The notes under the pieces: generated by a model
Told to the model about the DNA's origin: nothing
The model's input: only the letters and a program-made list of their open reading frames with translations
The model's database searches: none
Position numbers and translations under genes: made by a program
In this document: positions 34,200 to 45,365 of the stretch, in pieces
How the letters are laid out: each line of letters opens with the position of its first letter
Numbering within the stretch: the first letter of the stretch is position 1
Source of the DNA: Siphonodentalium dalli
Taxonomy: Eukaryota > Mollusca > Scaphopoda > Gadilida > Siphonodentaliidae
DNA: 64,000 nt
Assembly (NCBI GenBank): GCA_032622095.1
Contig: CP136068.1
Coordinates: 10,953,729 to 11,017,728, forward strand
Direction of reading: 5' to 3'

Positions 34200-37100
34200 G
34201 AAAAATATCTTTATTGGATAAATTTACATATAATACTGAATACATTTTTATGAAAAAGGGGATTTATTGCATATTTCACATAGCCACATCGGATTTATTT
34301 ATAGAGGTTTATGTATGCTTGACTTTCAGCGATTTACATGGATGGGACACAATGACTCAATGAGACATAATTTATGGCCCTGGTAGGATCCCACTTCAGT
34401 AGATGACATGCACTTCGAAAAAGAATGAGATAATTTGCCAAATGACTATTGTTTTGGGCTAAATAATTTAGGTCAAACAAACTGATGTCATTGTGCAATA
34501 GTGGTATGTTCGATGTGTTTCCTATACGGTTACTACTTAGGGGTGACCCCTTCTGTAAAGTAGATGATGAGAAACAAGTATTAAGGGTGGTCCCAGCTCG
34601 AGATTGCATGCTTGTTCATGACTTTTGGGAGCTTATATCGTACTCTCAGATGTCTAAGCATTGTGATGGTCAATAATAGTGATAGCGGAGACCTATACTG
34701 AAATTAACAATATTGATGGAAATTTAATTCTATTTAATTCTATTTCAATTTAATTCTATATATGTCTCTATGCGAAAAAACTTAATGATCGTTGAGAATT
34801 TTATCTGAAATTACTAATCATGCGGCACATGCTGACACTATTGTTAGGCATCTGATAGTATATAAACATTTTCATAATTGCCCAGGAGGAATGACATTAG
34901 TATAAGGGACGCAAAGGAAAATCCACTACAAAGTCATTTAAATCTTGCCATTTCAAAGTTGGATCTTCACATTCTATGACACACATTATTAATGAAAGGT
35001 ACTTCGTAATTTATTAACTGTACTAGATACTTCCCTATCGCAACAGCAAAAACTTTGTACTGGTGGAATATATCATTCTTGATGGGCATAGATACATAGA
35101 TATTCATGGCATGGTCTGAGAAAATGCTACTAGATTAAACAGTTATATGATTGCCTCATTAGTCATGTACATGTATAACAAGAATGTCGTGACAGTTCAA
35201 CTAAGTTGGCCTGGAATTATTATATTTAGCATACATATTATTCCAATCCCAATGTGTCAAGTCGACAATAGCAAGTACGCAGGGCTATATTTAATAATTT
35301 GTCCACAAATAGCCACTAGTTAATATATATGCTAGCCATGCTGGTCAAGCTCCCGCTTAATGCTTAAGGTTTAAATCGAGAACACAGTATTAAAATCATG
35401 AATTATTTAATATGTGAGAATGCTAAAACTAATCACCGTGCATTATAATTATTATATTTAACTTGATGTGTCCATCACAGGAAACAGAATTCATACACGC
35501 AGATGGAAAGTTGGCCCAGAAGCATATCCTCTCACCAGTCACTGCATGAATCTGCAGTGTGCCGAGACCAAGTGGGATTGGGAGATGTTCTTCCTTTCCT
35601 TCACTCAACAAGAAGATAAACGACTCACTTTGTTAGTCACCAATTCAGTGGGCTTTACATGTTTGTTACATCTGTGTGTTGACTGCTCTGTAGATGGCTA
35701 GAATTGAATTTTGACCTGAGTCACATTCACAGTGAGTGGGTGAGGCTGAGCCTGAAGTTGTTGATAACTAAAATTACTAATCTGTAATCACTAAATTGAC
35801 TAATACAATCCTAATATTATTAGATTAGAAGGCCACATGACCGCTTTCACCGAATACTGCTTCCACAAGTTCCAGCTACGCGGTATGTTCAACGGTTCAT
35901 GACTGAACTATACTGTCTATACTGAGTAAATGAGTAAACCATTATCAGTCAGCTCTAAAATGTCCATTTTCTGATTTCCTTGACCCAAGTTGAGGCTTGA
36001 CCTGACAGTGTTAGATATTAACAATTAAATTTACTATTTAGAGAAGTAGTTAGTAGACTGAACAATTTGCCGCTTGCACTTGCAGTTGCAACTCTAAGTC
36101 TAACCAGTCCAGGTGAAAACAGACTTAAAATTGAATAATAACAGAACAAGTCAAATCGCCGTGGTGATCAGTCTGCACAGACCAGTCCACATTTCACTCC
36201 AGTGACCTTCATTTTCATATTTTTTTCAGTCACAGATTCGTCATTGAGTTTCTTTCCGACTGACTGATTTTCACTTTTAAACTTCCAAGTTCAAGACAAG
36301 TTGTTGTTAGTCTTCTTCTTTTGACTGCTTTGACTCTAAAGTCATTCCATTAATGGGCTCGTTGTGCTATCTTCGCTTGTGCTTTCTCGTTTGTTCTTAA
36401 CGCTTACTAGTACGTGCTGTGATACCGTTGTACATTTAAAATACGAGCGATAACAATAACAAGCAATTAAATTTCAAATTTCGCAAATAAGAGAGCGCCA
36501 CCATTTTGTAAAGAAATACGTCATCATTTCCAACGTTACTATGGCCTGCCAGGGGACGTAATTTTCAAACTTTAACGGAATCTGGCGAGGTTTGCCGAAT
36601 GCTATGCGCCCGTGTCAGCTAAATCCACATTAAGCATTTAATTTTGAATAAGGTTGATTTTGTGTTTCAAATTTAATAGTGTAGCTGATCGAAGAAGAAA
36701 ATTAAATTCGTTTTATTAATTTGTCAATTCTATTCCAACATGGCGGCCACCATAGGGCCCCATAGGTCTGAATCGCCAGGATGTAAAAACAATTTTTTCA
36801 TGTTGATGGGGTATAGAAATTACTGACGTCACAACTATACTTGCGTCGCTTACGCAATACCGTAAAACAACCCTTTTGGGTTGTGATTATTTTACGATAG
36901 TACCGCAGTAGGATTCCTACATGCCTACTATTCTTTTTATATTTATAGTAACAAGCTCATTTCGCGAAATCGAGTTGCCGCCTGAAGATACGGCCAATCT
37001 TAAACTATACCTTGTACGATAATTGTTGCAATATCGGTATATCATTTATCGGTGATTTATCGGTGAATTGTAATGATCTTACAAATGTCTGATCATAGCT

Positions 37101-37460
37101 AGCCAATGTATTTAATAATTTGTCCGCTTAGTTGACAAGCGGCCAGTCCAAATGTTTTATTGCCAGTGAATGTTATTTTTAACTTCCTTTTCCGTTCTAA
37201 TCGAAGTTAAGCAAAATAACTTCTAACATTTCGCCAAAATGTCTTTGCTAATGACGTATTTATAGAAATAAATGCCTCAGTCATGAAGAGATGCTGTTAG
37301 TTGTAACTAATAACATAGTTATGCTCCCCTGTCATCGTCAAAACATTGCCAAAAATTGTAAAATGAGAGACCAATTTCCAAAATTAACGGTAAATACAAA
37401 TGTGACAAAATCAGACATAGAAATTGTGTGAGGATTGGCACGAATGTTCGATATAATATA
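34200..37460. other. No recognisable gene
   Basis: About 3.2 kb without a supported open frame. It includes a short block (36725-36770) around 'ccaacatggcggccaccata', a motif also seen at some mammalian promoters, but nothing else marks it as one here. Confidence 0.4.
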
Positions 37461-37465
37461 ATAAA

Positions 37466-37600
37466 TAATAAATGGCTTGGAGTTGACTGTGCCAAAATAG
37501 TGGTCCTCGAGGAGGAATAGTCTACTCGCCTGCCGCTCGTGGACTATTCCTCCTCGAGGACCACTATTTTGGCATAGTCAACTCCAAGCCGTTCATTATC
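37466..37600. repeat. Near-perfect 135-bp hairpin
   Basis: The arms read aatggcttggagttgac, ccaaaatagtggtcctcgag and gaggaatagtc, with the exact complement beyond a ~20-nt loop (tactcgcctgccgctcgtgg). It sits about 400 bp left of the Polinton. Confidence 0.9.
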
Positions 37601-37639
37601 TATATAATAGTCACTACTTACCGGTCAGGGAAACTTACG

Positions 37640-37988
37640 AACGCTTTTTCTCGATAGGTTTCGCCAATGTTCGATACGATATCTCAACTTACCTTTGTTT
37701 GATGCTACCGAGTTATGCATCAAAAGAAAGGAAATGCCATGGCCAATAACACTCATTGAAATATATTGTGTCTGAGATGAACGATTTTGAGACCCTATGA
37801 GGTATTTGATAGATGGTGTGTTTCCCAAAATATGACGTGTGAACCGTGTGACTGGTTTAATGGTATAGTTGATATTTTCCCCAGTGACCTGTGATTTTGT
37901 CAGCGTAATAAGACACACGCGGTGTTGATTGATTATCGGACAGCGGTGTAGATGCATACAGTACAACTGGAATGTTCAAAACGGTGTT
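37640..37988. repeat. Host repeat copy interrupted by the Polinton
   Basis: This flank matches the reverse complement of about 60020-60110: 'gattgattatcggacagcgg tgtagatgcatacagtacaa' and 'aaaacggtgttggtg'. The right flank after 57277 (cgttcagacaacacatagg) continues the match (ttttcaggcgacacgtatt). The Polinton therefore split an existing copy of this repeat. Confidence 0.7.
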
Positions 37989-37994
37989 GGTGCA
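37989..37994. repeat. Left 6-bp target-site duplication GGTGCA
   Basis: Identical to 57272-57277, immediately outside the terminal inverted repeat. Six-base duplications are diagnostic of Polinton/Maverick integration. Confidence 0.93.
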
Positions 37995-38395
37995 AGTAGT
38001 ATACGTATGGGGCGATTGCCCACTCGACTTCCGGTCGACTCCAACACGTCACTTCCGGTATGCCGGTAACGTAGGGCAGTAACAACGACACATCCACCCG
38101 CTTCCGTCGTTTATGTGAACACTTCCGGGGGGGGGTGAACGGGCAGGTCTACAGTCAAAGCCGAATCGTAAACGATTCGATCGAGGTGGACTCGTTCAGC
38201 GAACCCGCCCACTTCCGGTCGATTATGACAGCACTTCCGGTCGGACAGGTCTAGAGTCAAACCCGAACGAACCGTTAACGATTCGTTTGAGGTGGACTCG
38301 TTCAGCGAACAGTGTCTGTCGTGAGATTTGGGAAAGCCGGTCACCCGCCAAACTCTATGCAGAGCTACTCTGTTTACTCTGAACTGTTGTGTTTA
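37995..38395. repeat. Left terminal inverted repeat of the Polinton, with internal duplication
   Basis: The outer ~85 bp match the complement of 57187-57271 without visible differences. Further in, the unit ending 'gaggtggactcgttcagcgaac' occurs twice (ends near 38210 and 38310), and the match continues imperfectly to about 38395. A further diverged unit lies at 38430-38556. The word cacttccgg recurs many times, giving an iteron-like pattern. The terminal AG matches the family. Confidence 0.9.
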
Positions 38396-38852
38396 TGTAT
38401 ATCGGCAACGTACGAAAGCACCATCGGGATATCCACCCACTTCCGGCCGAATATGGCAACACTTCCAGCCAACGAATGGGCAGGTATGCAGTAAAGGCAT
38501 ACGTAGTACGGGAAGGTCTCCAGTCAATGCCGAAACGTAAACGGTTCAAACGAGGTGAGATTTAGAATGATCTTGGCATAGAACTCAACTTTATCTTAAC
38601 AGTTTTAAATGTATATCAACATTTTAGTATAGGCTGGTTAATGGCAGTCAACGACACTTCCGACAGCTCAGTTGGGTGGGCGCGAGTTCTACAATATATG
38701 AAGGGCATACCACTTGCGTTATAACTGGACAAACAAGGGAATGGAGGCAAAGCCACTCAGAGTACGCTAAACTCTCAAATGCAGTTTTGAGCATCTATCA
38801 TATGTGTATATAGTGGGACTCATCATTTTCCAATAGCTGCATTCTAAGCTCC

Positions 38853-39063
38853 TACAGTAATCCCCAAAGTAATTGTACGCTTAACCACATCAGATTTATT
38901 GGTAATTTTTCAGGTTTTAGTCGAAAATATGGATTGTTGCCATTCATCGGAAAGCTCTCGGTTTTCATATGGATGGAAACAAATCATATTTCGGACTAAA
39001 TCCTGAAAAACTACCTATGGTTCTGTTGTTGTTAAGTGGGCAATTACTTTGGGTTTTACGGTA
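38853..39063. mobile_element. ~210-bp hairpin MITE nested in the Polinton, copy 1
   Basis: The arms run inward from tacagtaatccccaaagtaa and outward to its complement (ttactttgggttttacggta), through 'ttttcaggttttagtcg.aaatat' and its complement. The same family is found at 41448-41652. Confidence 0.8.
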
Positions 39064-39864
39064 TTATATAACACCCAGGTTGTTTTGTATACTTTTATCT
39101 TCTATAAATGAGTATACTTGATCATATATATTGTTTGTTTGTTTTTGTTTGTTTTGATTAATATTATCAATCAAAAATTCAAAAAGTAGTCACCAGCGAA
39201 AATTTTGCATGCAGATTTTTATTTATTTTTTTTTTTTTTTTTTTTTAACTATTGTTTTATTTTCAGAGAATTGTTTTTTAATTACCAATGCATTATCTAA
39301 GCTATCAATAAAATAATGCAAAATTACTAAACCCATATATTCTAAATATTTAAAAACAAAAACAAAACAAAAACAAACAAACAATATATCTATAAATTTG
39401 ATCTATTTCCATGCAGTATATTATCTATAAATCACTAAGACAAAATATAGTTGTTTGATCAGTTTATTATATCTAATATTAACAACAATCTGTTGTTGTT
39501 CTTCTACGTTTTTATCGTGACGTTTTCCCCGCTCTTATGACGCTGTGTAAGCTTTTATGGAGAAGACGCTGGGTGAGCTTCACGTGTCCACAGTCGCAGT
39601 ACCAGTCAAGCTAAAAATAGAATACAAATAGAGAACTAGTTTATTTAGCAATGCTGGCGTATAGAACTCTCTAATATATATCACAAATTTATTGACACCA
39701 CTCCTCTTATATTTCAGCCCTATTTCCACTATTTATTCCAATATTTGTCTTTAAGTATATTTACCAGCCACGTAATATCGACAAACAACGGCAATCGCAC
39801 AATATACTAAACTTTAACTTTGGCGACGAGGTTGAAATCGATTTTTTTTTCGCGGGGTTTCAGT

Positions 39865-39897
39865 CACGTGAGATCAACAACATTATAAACGCACGTG
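39865..39897 (+). promoter_or_regulatory. Pair of CACGTG E-boxes upstream of the plus-strand membrane-protein gene
   Basis: cacgtg at 39865-39870 and at 39892-39897, each followed by 'atc'-type sequence and 27 bp apart, just 24-51 bp before the ATG at 39921. They are candidate binding sites for bHLH factors of the host. No TATA box is obvious. Promoter function is inferred from position only. Confidence 0.35.
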
Positions 39898-39920
39898 ATC
39901 AGGTTTTGTTTATTTTTTTG

Positions 39921-42344
39921 ATGCTGAAGCGTTCAATAACTACCAAAATGTTCTTCATGCTGTCATTTTTTATGACAATTGCGGCTGTTGGAGCCATAAC
40001 GCTCAACGAGCTCATCGACTCGACCAGCTGCCACAGAACCACAGACGCAGGCGCAACCGAGATAGTGTGTTTTGCAACAGGCAAATCTGTTGTAGTGACC
40101 AGCGACATCGAATGGAGTATCACCAAATTGAGACTCATCGGTCTGAACAAACTAGACATTCAAGATTGTAAATTTCTTGAGTCTGTTATCACCCTGGCGA
40201 TCGACGATGCCAGCACACCAATATGCCCTGTTTGCGATTTGAATGTCGTTGTCGACGGCAATACTGATTATTGTTCGGTAAGTTTCCACCTGCATCGCAA
40301 ATAATATTGTGCCATATTTAAGATAAAACTTTAAGACCATGTTGTGTAGATTGTGAAAAAGATAATTGTAGTGCAAATGGCCTTATAGACTGAACGATTA
40401 AATTGCTGTTTCACCCAGACCTGCTGACAAAAATTAAACAAGTTATTGTCTGGGAAAATGATATACTGCATTACCTTTAAACTCTGTCCTATTCAGTCTC
40501 TTCACTGAACTCTGTTGTGTCACCATTGTCGGTTGGTTCATCACTGTCCTCGTATATCTCACTGAATGTTCAAACAAATTGCAAATTGTATTTATTGTAA
40601 ATATCAACAGAGGCGTGTGTGTGTCACTAAGCACATGTATTGTTTGTTTCATACACCTGCTGCATTCCATCGTATAATAAATAAAACATCGAAGCAACAC
40701 AAAGTATTAATAAATAAAAAACAGCAATTACAAACTTCAACAAAATATAAGTTATTTAAATAATAGCGTGTTTACCATGGTCAATACACCATGCCCTGTT
40801 TCCCCCATATGGGGTGCTAATATTAAATATGAGTCTTACCAATAATTATGAATCTGTTTTGTTTTTGTTTTTTTTGTTTTTTTTGTTTTTTTGTGGGATA
40901 ATTACTAATTGATTTATCAAAAATGTTTTTACTTTTAAAAAAAAATGTATACTTACTGGTCAACCGCAGCCTCATCAACAATGAAGCAGTCAAAGTTCAT
41001 GACATCTTTTGAGCTTCCTGCTTCTGCTGTATCTCTCTTTGCTTTTTTTGGACATCCTGCCTCTAGTGTCATCTTTTTCCTTTTGTGGGATACTTTTAAG
41101 TTGGTGCTCTCCAATTCTAAAATATCAATTGCCCCTTCTCTCAACTGTTTTGATACTGCTTTCATTTCCTGCAAATAAATTTATATACTTTTAATTTACT
41201 ATTCATATTATTATTTATGCTATTATTTTGTAGCAACTGTCAGCAGTGGAAACTGGCCCAGATTATAATATGATGTCAACTGTCAAGACATATAGTGACA
41301 CAAAGCGTACAACCACACACAAACCAAGGTCATCAATACCAGGCACCAGCTTTATCAGTAACCCAAACTCAACTGATGCCTTTATGCCAGATGCTGCAAA
41401 TGCTCTTCAAGGTACATTTATATGAACTACTATATCACTTGTTCATGTACAGTAATGTCCTAATTAATCAACTCCATAACCACAGCAGAACTACGGTTAG
41501 CGTTTTCAGGTTTAGTCGGAAATATGGTTTGTTGACATTTATCAGAAAGCTCACAAGAGAATGGCAACCATCCATTTTTTCCACTAAATCCTTAAAATGT
41601 CAACTATAATTCTGATGTGGCTATGCAGGTGATTAATTAGGGCATTACTGCATAAGGAAATGTCAGTTTTTGTTTGTTTTTATATTTATTTTGTGCCCTG
41701 GCTTTTCATTTGTTGAAAAGTATATTCTTCAAGGTATGTAATCAAAGTAGATGTTTATGATATTGGCATATTCTAAATTATAACTATATTAAAAGTATCT
41801 AAATTTGCCAATTATACACAGCTGTTGTAATCTTATTTCTTTTTCGTGCAAGCTAACTCTCAATATTTAATCTTCAGGAAAGTGGATAATCTTGATATGT
41901 GCTATCATAGCAGTGTGTGCTGCTGTAATCGTCCTATTGATATGGTGCATCAAGAGGAAACGGAATCGATACAATGTAACAAAAATGTTGGACGATGAAA
42001 GTGTGACCATGTTTCAAGTTCCAACCAATAGAGTCGGATCAACAATAAAAAATGATTAATATTCAGCCTGAATATACCTGTGAACTGAACCTGTTTGCTA
42101 TTGTCAATTTCCATCATATACCAGACCTAATTTATTTTTTCACTTATTTGCAGGCATTGTTCTGTGTCTATTTATCGCTGCGTTGAGAAGATTCAGGATA
42201 TTTATTCAAAACTATCAGTGGTTTATACGCGCTGTTGACTTTCTATATAGACTAATTCATCCAGCAGTAAATCAACAGCCCAAACTCAGGAGATCAACAA
42301 GGTTAAGACAGCAGCCTAACAGACTAACATACTATCGATCTTGA
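39921..42344 (+). CDS. Spliced type I membrane protein of the Polinton (3 exons, alternative last exon)
   Basis: Exon 1 is 39921-40277 (donor gtaagt, phase 0). Exon 2 is 41234-41411 (acceptor attttgtag, donor gtacat, phase 1). Exon 3a is 41878-42059 and exon 3b is 42154-42344; both start after good acceptors in the same phase, so they are mutually exclusive ends. Exon 1 begins with a signal peptide (second Met at 39948; FFMLSFFMTIAAVGA), then a ~90-residue ectodomain with six Cys and a leucine-rich-like stretch (ITKLRLIGLNKLDI). Exon 2 is a Ser/Thr/Pro-rich stalk. Exon 3a gives a membrane span (IILICAIIAVCAAVIVLLIW), a KRKRNR stop-transfer and a ~30-residue tail, about 238 residues in all. 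Exon 3b gives a shorter hydrophobic start (IVLCLFIAAL) and a basic tail. No family is recognised. A virion glycoprotein or a captured host receptor are both possible. The exon model rests on splice sites, phase and the signal/span logic, not on transcripts. Confidence 0.6.
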
Positions 42345-42970
42345 GTTAAAAACAAATTAATTGGGTCTGGTATATGCCAAATTTTAAATATTCACTATAA
42401 ATTAACACTTGAGATTTCACAGCAATATAATTTTCTCTACTGTTTAGGAAATATGCTTTGACTATAATGTTGCAAAAAAAAAAAATATTGTCTACTTACG
42501 TTTTTAATAGTTTCCTGTTCTGATGGAATCATCGATTTCATTTTCATTAGAAATGGAATCCGCTGGAATACTAGGAACGAGTCCTTGTCGAACGCCACTT
42601 TCCCATATCGCGGTGTTTCCCCGGGTTTTGTCACCTCCTGCTGCAGATTTACTTTCACTTTTCCTTTGTCATTGTATATTTTGACAACTTTAAATGCTCT
42701 GGCGCTGTTCACCAATGCCCTATAGACACTGGTGATTGGCATGATATTCACCTTTGTCATGTTTTTTTCCAAATCACTTCTCTGCCTTTCCAGCTTTTCG
42801 GCTTCCTTTAAGTTCAAAGAAATATAAGCCTCCTCTTCCTGAACAAGGTCAGGATCATTGTTAAATATGTGCAAATAGGGTTTTCCTCGAAACAAAGTGA
42901 TCTTGAGTGCAAAGTGACCAAACTTTTTCTCGTATGACTCAGTTGTTGCTGGTGCAATATTATCCGCCAT
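40489..42970 (-). CDS. Spliced nuclear protein with PC4-like units and acidic tail (putative ssDNA-binding protein)
   Basis: Exon 1 is 42970-42500 (ATG at 42970, just inside a longer open frame; donor gtaagt, phase 0). Exon 2 is 41168-40957 (acceptor tttatttgcag, donor gtaagt, phase 2). Exon 3 is 40561-40489 (acceptor gaacattcag, ending TAG). The three sum to 251 codons in frame. Residues ~15-72 (FGHFALKITLFRGKPYLHIF ... AYISLNLKEAEKL) follow the beta-beta-beta-beta-alpha pattern of PC4/SUB1 ssDNA-binding domains. Residues ~88-148 (FKVVKIYNDKGKVKVNL ... GKVAFDKDSFLVF) could be a second unit. Exon 2 carries basic clusters (HKRKK, PKKAKR) that look like nuclear signals. Exon 3 is an acidic tail, as in many ssDNA-binding proteins. 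A role in protein-primed replication is inferred. The PC4 similarity is weak and judged by eye. Confidence 0.6.
41448..41652. mobile_element. ~205-bp hairpin MITE nested in the Polinton, copy 2
   Basis: Same family as 38853-39063: tacagtaatgtcctaattaa and its complement at the other end, with 'ttttcaggtttagtcggaaa' inside. It lies in the intron between exon 2 and exon 3a of the plus-strand gene. Confidence 0.8.
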
Positions 42971-43730
42971 ATTTGAAGTTGAAAACTGAATGACTAGTAA
43001 ATGGAATACCATATGGGCTTTTATAACAGGTCTATCATAAATTCATGTTGTGTCCTAACATGTCCATGGTCTTTGTACCTACGCAAACAGTAATTCGCAT
43101 ATTTTGCTTTTGTCTTAGTGCCTAAACAGACTATAACTATAAAACTCTGTGTTAATAAAAAAAAACAAACAGTAAGAGCACACGCAAAATTATGACTGAC
43201 AAATGGGGTGTGAAACTTGGCAATACCAACTATTTTAGTATATGGCTTAACCCCCATTTAGCTATATTAAAAAAAACAAAATACTAAAACAGTAACTCCA
43301 AAGGAATGATGTTAAGATACTAGTAGGAGGTGAACAACTTGTTTAGTTCATATTTGAAATCCTAGTGTTAATCTATATAGAATATTTTTGGTCAGAGCGA
43401 TTATAGATTAACTTATTTAGGGCTATTCAGCTGTTAGAAATCTTTTGTGTGTCAGACTGTACAAACTTTTTTTTTTTCTAACACAAGTGCTGAAGGTATT
43501 CCAGGTTTTAAAAATGTGCCGAATGGTACACAGGAGTTTGTGATCAGCACTAACGTATGTATGTAGTCAGACATGAAAACTAAAAGTGATTTAGAATGAG
43601 TTTTCAACCCCCATGTGTACCATTCGGTACATTTTCAAAACCTGATTTCCCTTTCAGCACTTTTTTATTGGCGAGAATGAGTCTTTTCAGCTTTATTAAC
43701 AACTTTTTATTTCACCAAACTAATAACTTA
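42971..43730. other. Polinton non-coding spacer
   Basis: No convincing gene. It contains two segments resembling each other in inverted orientation ('aaatgtgccgaatggtacac' near 43513 and 'gtgtaccattcggtacattt' near 43615), giving a hairpin about 43480-43670. Confidence 0.5.
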
Positions 43731-43734
43731 TTAA

Positions 43735-44181
43735 AGGTATTCAATCCGATCAGAGGGTTCCCCATCTCAACAGACTCCAACATCAACAAACCGAACAGTG
43801 GGTCCTATATTACTATTTATTTGGCTTTGAGGGTAAAAAATATTTGATTTGAGTTGAGGAACCTATCAAACAAAGCTTGCAGTCATTAGATATTGTTTTT
43901 TTAAATTTGTTATTTTCTCGAGATGAAACCTTACCTTCGTAATTTGCTCGAAATGTGAACACCAAAACACTATTCAAACAGACAAGGATGGGTAACTCTA
44001 AAATCAAGTGGTAATAATAACGCAAATTTGTCTGTGTTCTGGGACAGAAAAAATAGAATTAATGAAAATTCAAATATCCATATCTGTTCACCCTGAGTGT
44101 TAATTGGTAGGTTCCTCGACTCAAATCAAATATTTTTTACCCCTCAAAGCCAAACAAATAGTAATATAGGATTGAACACCT
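43735..44181. mobile_element. TTAA-type MITE (447 bp) nested in the Polinton
   Basis: Flanked by TTAA at 43731-43734 and 44182-44185. The terminal repeats are aggtattcaatccgat and its complement ending attgaacacct. The interior blocks are shared with 33754-34193. The exact target duplication shows a genuine insertion into the Polinton after or during its residence in a host. Confidence 0.82.
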
Positions 44182-44699
44182 TTAAATCTTGTAGTTTACA
44201 AACAGTAATATTGCAGTTCTTTACAAACAGTAAACTTCTGTATTTCACTGAACTGTCTAATTTATTTTTTTTTGGATTTTTTTTTTTTGGAAATTCTGTG
44301 CCAATATATTTTCTTATATATTGGGCATGTCTCACTGGAAGATACATATATATATATAGGAGAATGCATTGACACAGTATTGCTAATGCTGCACCATCAA
44401 TGTTGGTATAATGAAAGGGTTAAATGTGTCAAATCACCTACAACATGTCTATTGTTAGAAGGTTTCTGGTTATATTTCACACCTGGTTGCTGGTATATTG
44501 TCTACTTAAACTCACAATAAGTGTCCAATAAAACATATTGTAATACTATGGCATGGAATTGATAGGACTTTTAATATTTAATCAAGGAAAACAACAGTTC
44601 ATTACCAGCTGAATATTGATTTATTTTATGTTTAACACAAATATATGAAGGCATATTTATTTACAAGGAGTTTGTCTGTCAAACCAAACACAATCTTAG

Positions 44700-44880
44700 G
44701 TGTTATTACTTTCATGTCAAATAGCAACAATATTTCTGTATACCTTGGTTACAAAGCACATTTTGTGCTTAAAGGTGCCTTAATTTTCGTTGGTGGTATT
44801 ACTTTCATGTGAAATAGCAACAATATTTCTGTGTACATTGGTGACAAAGCACATTTTGTTCTTAAAGGTACCTTAATTTC
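44700..44880. repeat. Two-copy ~112-bp tandem repeat
   Basis: 'attactttcatgt.aaatagc' with 'aacaatatttctgt' and 'acaaagcacattttgt.ctta' occurs at about 44704 and 44798. Confidence 0.75.
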
Positions 44881-45166
44881 AAAACAAATGAAAAATACTA
44901 GCGACACAATTTGCAAAATATATATGAACAAACACTGTAAATACTGTTGATTTTTTTTTCTCTTATTTTTGTTTGTTTACTAGTTACGTTTATTTTTTAT
45001 AAACATTTTTATAAATTTACGTTCTACAAAGGGAACACAGTGTTTAAACATATTGTTAAATAATTATGGCAAACTCTCAATTTGACTGATCAGAATTGAC
45101 CATTATTCCTCATCTATTATGAACTGTTCACTGATATTTATATACATTCAGAGTATGAGGAACAAT

Positions 45167-45365
45167 CCTTGAAATAGGATGTCTGTCATTTGCAGAATGA
45201 TGTTTATCAGAGGGTGAATTTGGTGATGCTAGCCCACTATGTCTCAGTAGAATGAGGTTTCCCAGAGAGTGAATTTGGTGATGCTAGCTTGCTATACGGG
45301 GTAGTATCACTAAATTCGCCCTCTATGGACCTCATTCTGCAAATGACAGACACCCTATTTCAAGG
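45167..45365. mobile_element. ~200-bp hairpin MITE nested in the Polinton
   Basis: The left arm starts ccttgaaataggatgtctgt catttgcagaatga; the right arm is its complement ending caccctatttcaagg. The middle has a duplicated 'gagtgaatttggtgatgcta' word. Confidence 0.8.

Noticed and set aside
40953-41174. Stand-alone 73-codon minus-strand gene
   Set aside because: It has a strong acceptor before its first codons and a strong donor at its end, so it is an internal exon of the 40489-42970 gene.
42154-42344. Exon 3b as a retroelement polyprotein end (RRSTR.R..P.RLTY-like tail)
   Set aside because: The tail resembles the C terminus of some gypsy-like Pol proteins, but there is no integrase upstream on this strand and the exon fits the membrane-protein gene by phase; kept as an alternative last exon instead.
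43021-43257. 78-codon minus frame upstream of the PC4-like gene
   Set aside because: No recognisable motif, poor composition, and it lies where a 5' leader or promoter is expected.
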